The translations under genes were made by a program, and so were the position numbers. From Pigmentiphaga aceris (lineage in GTDB: Bacteria; Pseudomonadota; Gammaproteobacteria; Burkholderiales; Burkholderiaceae_B): a stretch of DNA of 64,000 bases. Where the stretch lies: positions 4,774,001-4,838,000 of the forward strand of contig NZ_CP043046.1 in assembly GCF_008119665.1 (NCBI RefSeq), given 5' to 3'. Position 1 is the first letter of the stretch; the number at the start of each line of letters is the position of its first letter. The notes under the pieces were generated by a model. The model worked only from the letters and a program-made list of their open reading frames with translations. It did no database searches and was not told where the DNA came from. This document shows positions 63,767-64,000 of the stretch, piece by piece.

Positions 63767-64000
63767 ATGCATCGACGCGCCAGACCTGGATTGCTGATCG
63801 CAGCAAGTGTGTTGCTGGGCTTGACGCTCAGTAACGTAGCATCGGCCTCATCTGATTCAACGACGCTTGCTGATTTTGTGGCCAGACAGGGGTGTGCCAT
63901 CGGCCCGAACACCAGACAACAAGCCATTGCAGCGGGTCACGACGCGAACGCGGTCGATGCCCTGATCGCCGCTGCACGCGACAACCAGCAAACGGTGAAG
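63767..64000 (+). CDS. Secreted protein, truncated by window edge
   Basis: 78 codons without a stop reach the right edge. The N-terminus MHRRARPGLLIAASVLLGLT with SNVASAS is a clear signal peptide. The mature start includes DFVARQGCAIGPNTRQQAIA and HDANAVDALIAAARDN. Too little is visible to name the family. Divergent from the membrane protein at 62658. Ribosome site is weak. Confidence 0.6.
   Translation, partial: MHRRARPGLLIAASVLLGLTLSNVASASSDSTTLADFVARQGCAIGPNTRQQAIAAGHDANAVDALIAAARDNQQTVK

Overview
The window is a chromosomal stretch of a GC-rich (about 60% by eye) Gram-negative bacterium. Gene families, a Tat lipoprotein PhoX, OmpA lipoprotein, Lrp and LysR regulators and the short tight operons point to a betaproteobacterium of the order Burkholderiales. 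Alcaligenaceae (Bordetella/Achromobacter relatives) is my best guess, by inference only. I see no rRNA, convincing tRNA, CRISPR array or prophage. The one mobile element is an intact IS1182-type insertion sequence.

Layout. 1-4443: an Lrp-family regulator divergent from an EamA exporter, a beta-class glutathione transferase and several small membrane or basic proteins. 4444-6611: PhoX phosphatase with a four-unit Pho-box-like array. 6643-11557 (minus): GH15 glucosidase, pgl, zwf and polyphosphate glucokinase, divergent from a hexose-6-phosphate mutarotase and a Na/Pi cotransporter (11822-14491). 14590-18279: a very large mosaic DUF4214/DUF3616 protein. 18918-38636 (minus): an eight-gene alpha-glucan/trehalose operon in the order glgA, glgE, treS-maltokinase, glgB, glgX, treZ, malQ, treY. 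39064-44922 (plus): ligase-associated exonuclease and ATP-dependent DNA ligase, ubiC, a patatin phospholipase and cfa. 44947-51669 (minus): flavoprotein, OmpA lipoprotein, a small RHH-like protein, a PepSY/DUF3325 pair with a Fur-box-like site, a second GST and an aldo/keto reductase. 51877-54974: dodecin, the IS element sitting in a terminator hairpin, and serine acetyltransferase. 55057-59078: ExoD, LysR and a divergent deacylase/M20 peptidase pair. 59657-64000: mostly uncharacterised genes, with a truncated secreted protein at the right edge.

How the genes work together. The 19.7 kb operon can make trehalose from glucans (TreY/TreZ) or maltose (TreS). It can convert trehalose through maltose to maltose-1-phosphate (TreS fused to maltokinase) and polymerise that by GlgE, with GlgB branching and GlgX/MalQ remodelling. 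The neighbouring cluster fits glucose use: GH15 releases glucose, PpgK phosphorylates it with polyphosphate, the mutarotase equilibrates G6P anomers, and Zwf and Pgl lead into 6-phosphogluconate. PhoX, polyphosphate glucokinase and a Na/Pi cotransporter lie within 10 kb, suggesting a link between carbon storage and phosphate supply.

Most noteworthy: the IS element flanked by a 21-bp palindromic direct repeat that reconstructs a terminator; GlgE fused to an N-terminal amylase-like domain that has lost its catalytic residues; the Pho-box array upstream of phoX; the mosaic DUF4214 protein; and the uncharacterised three-gene cluster at 60032-63554, which includes a stand-alone protein resembling the SecD P1 head.
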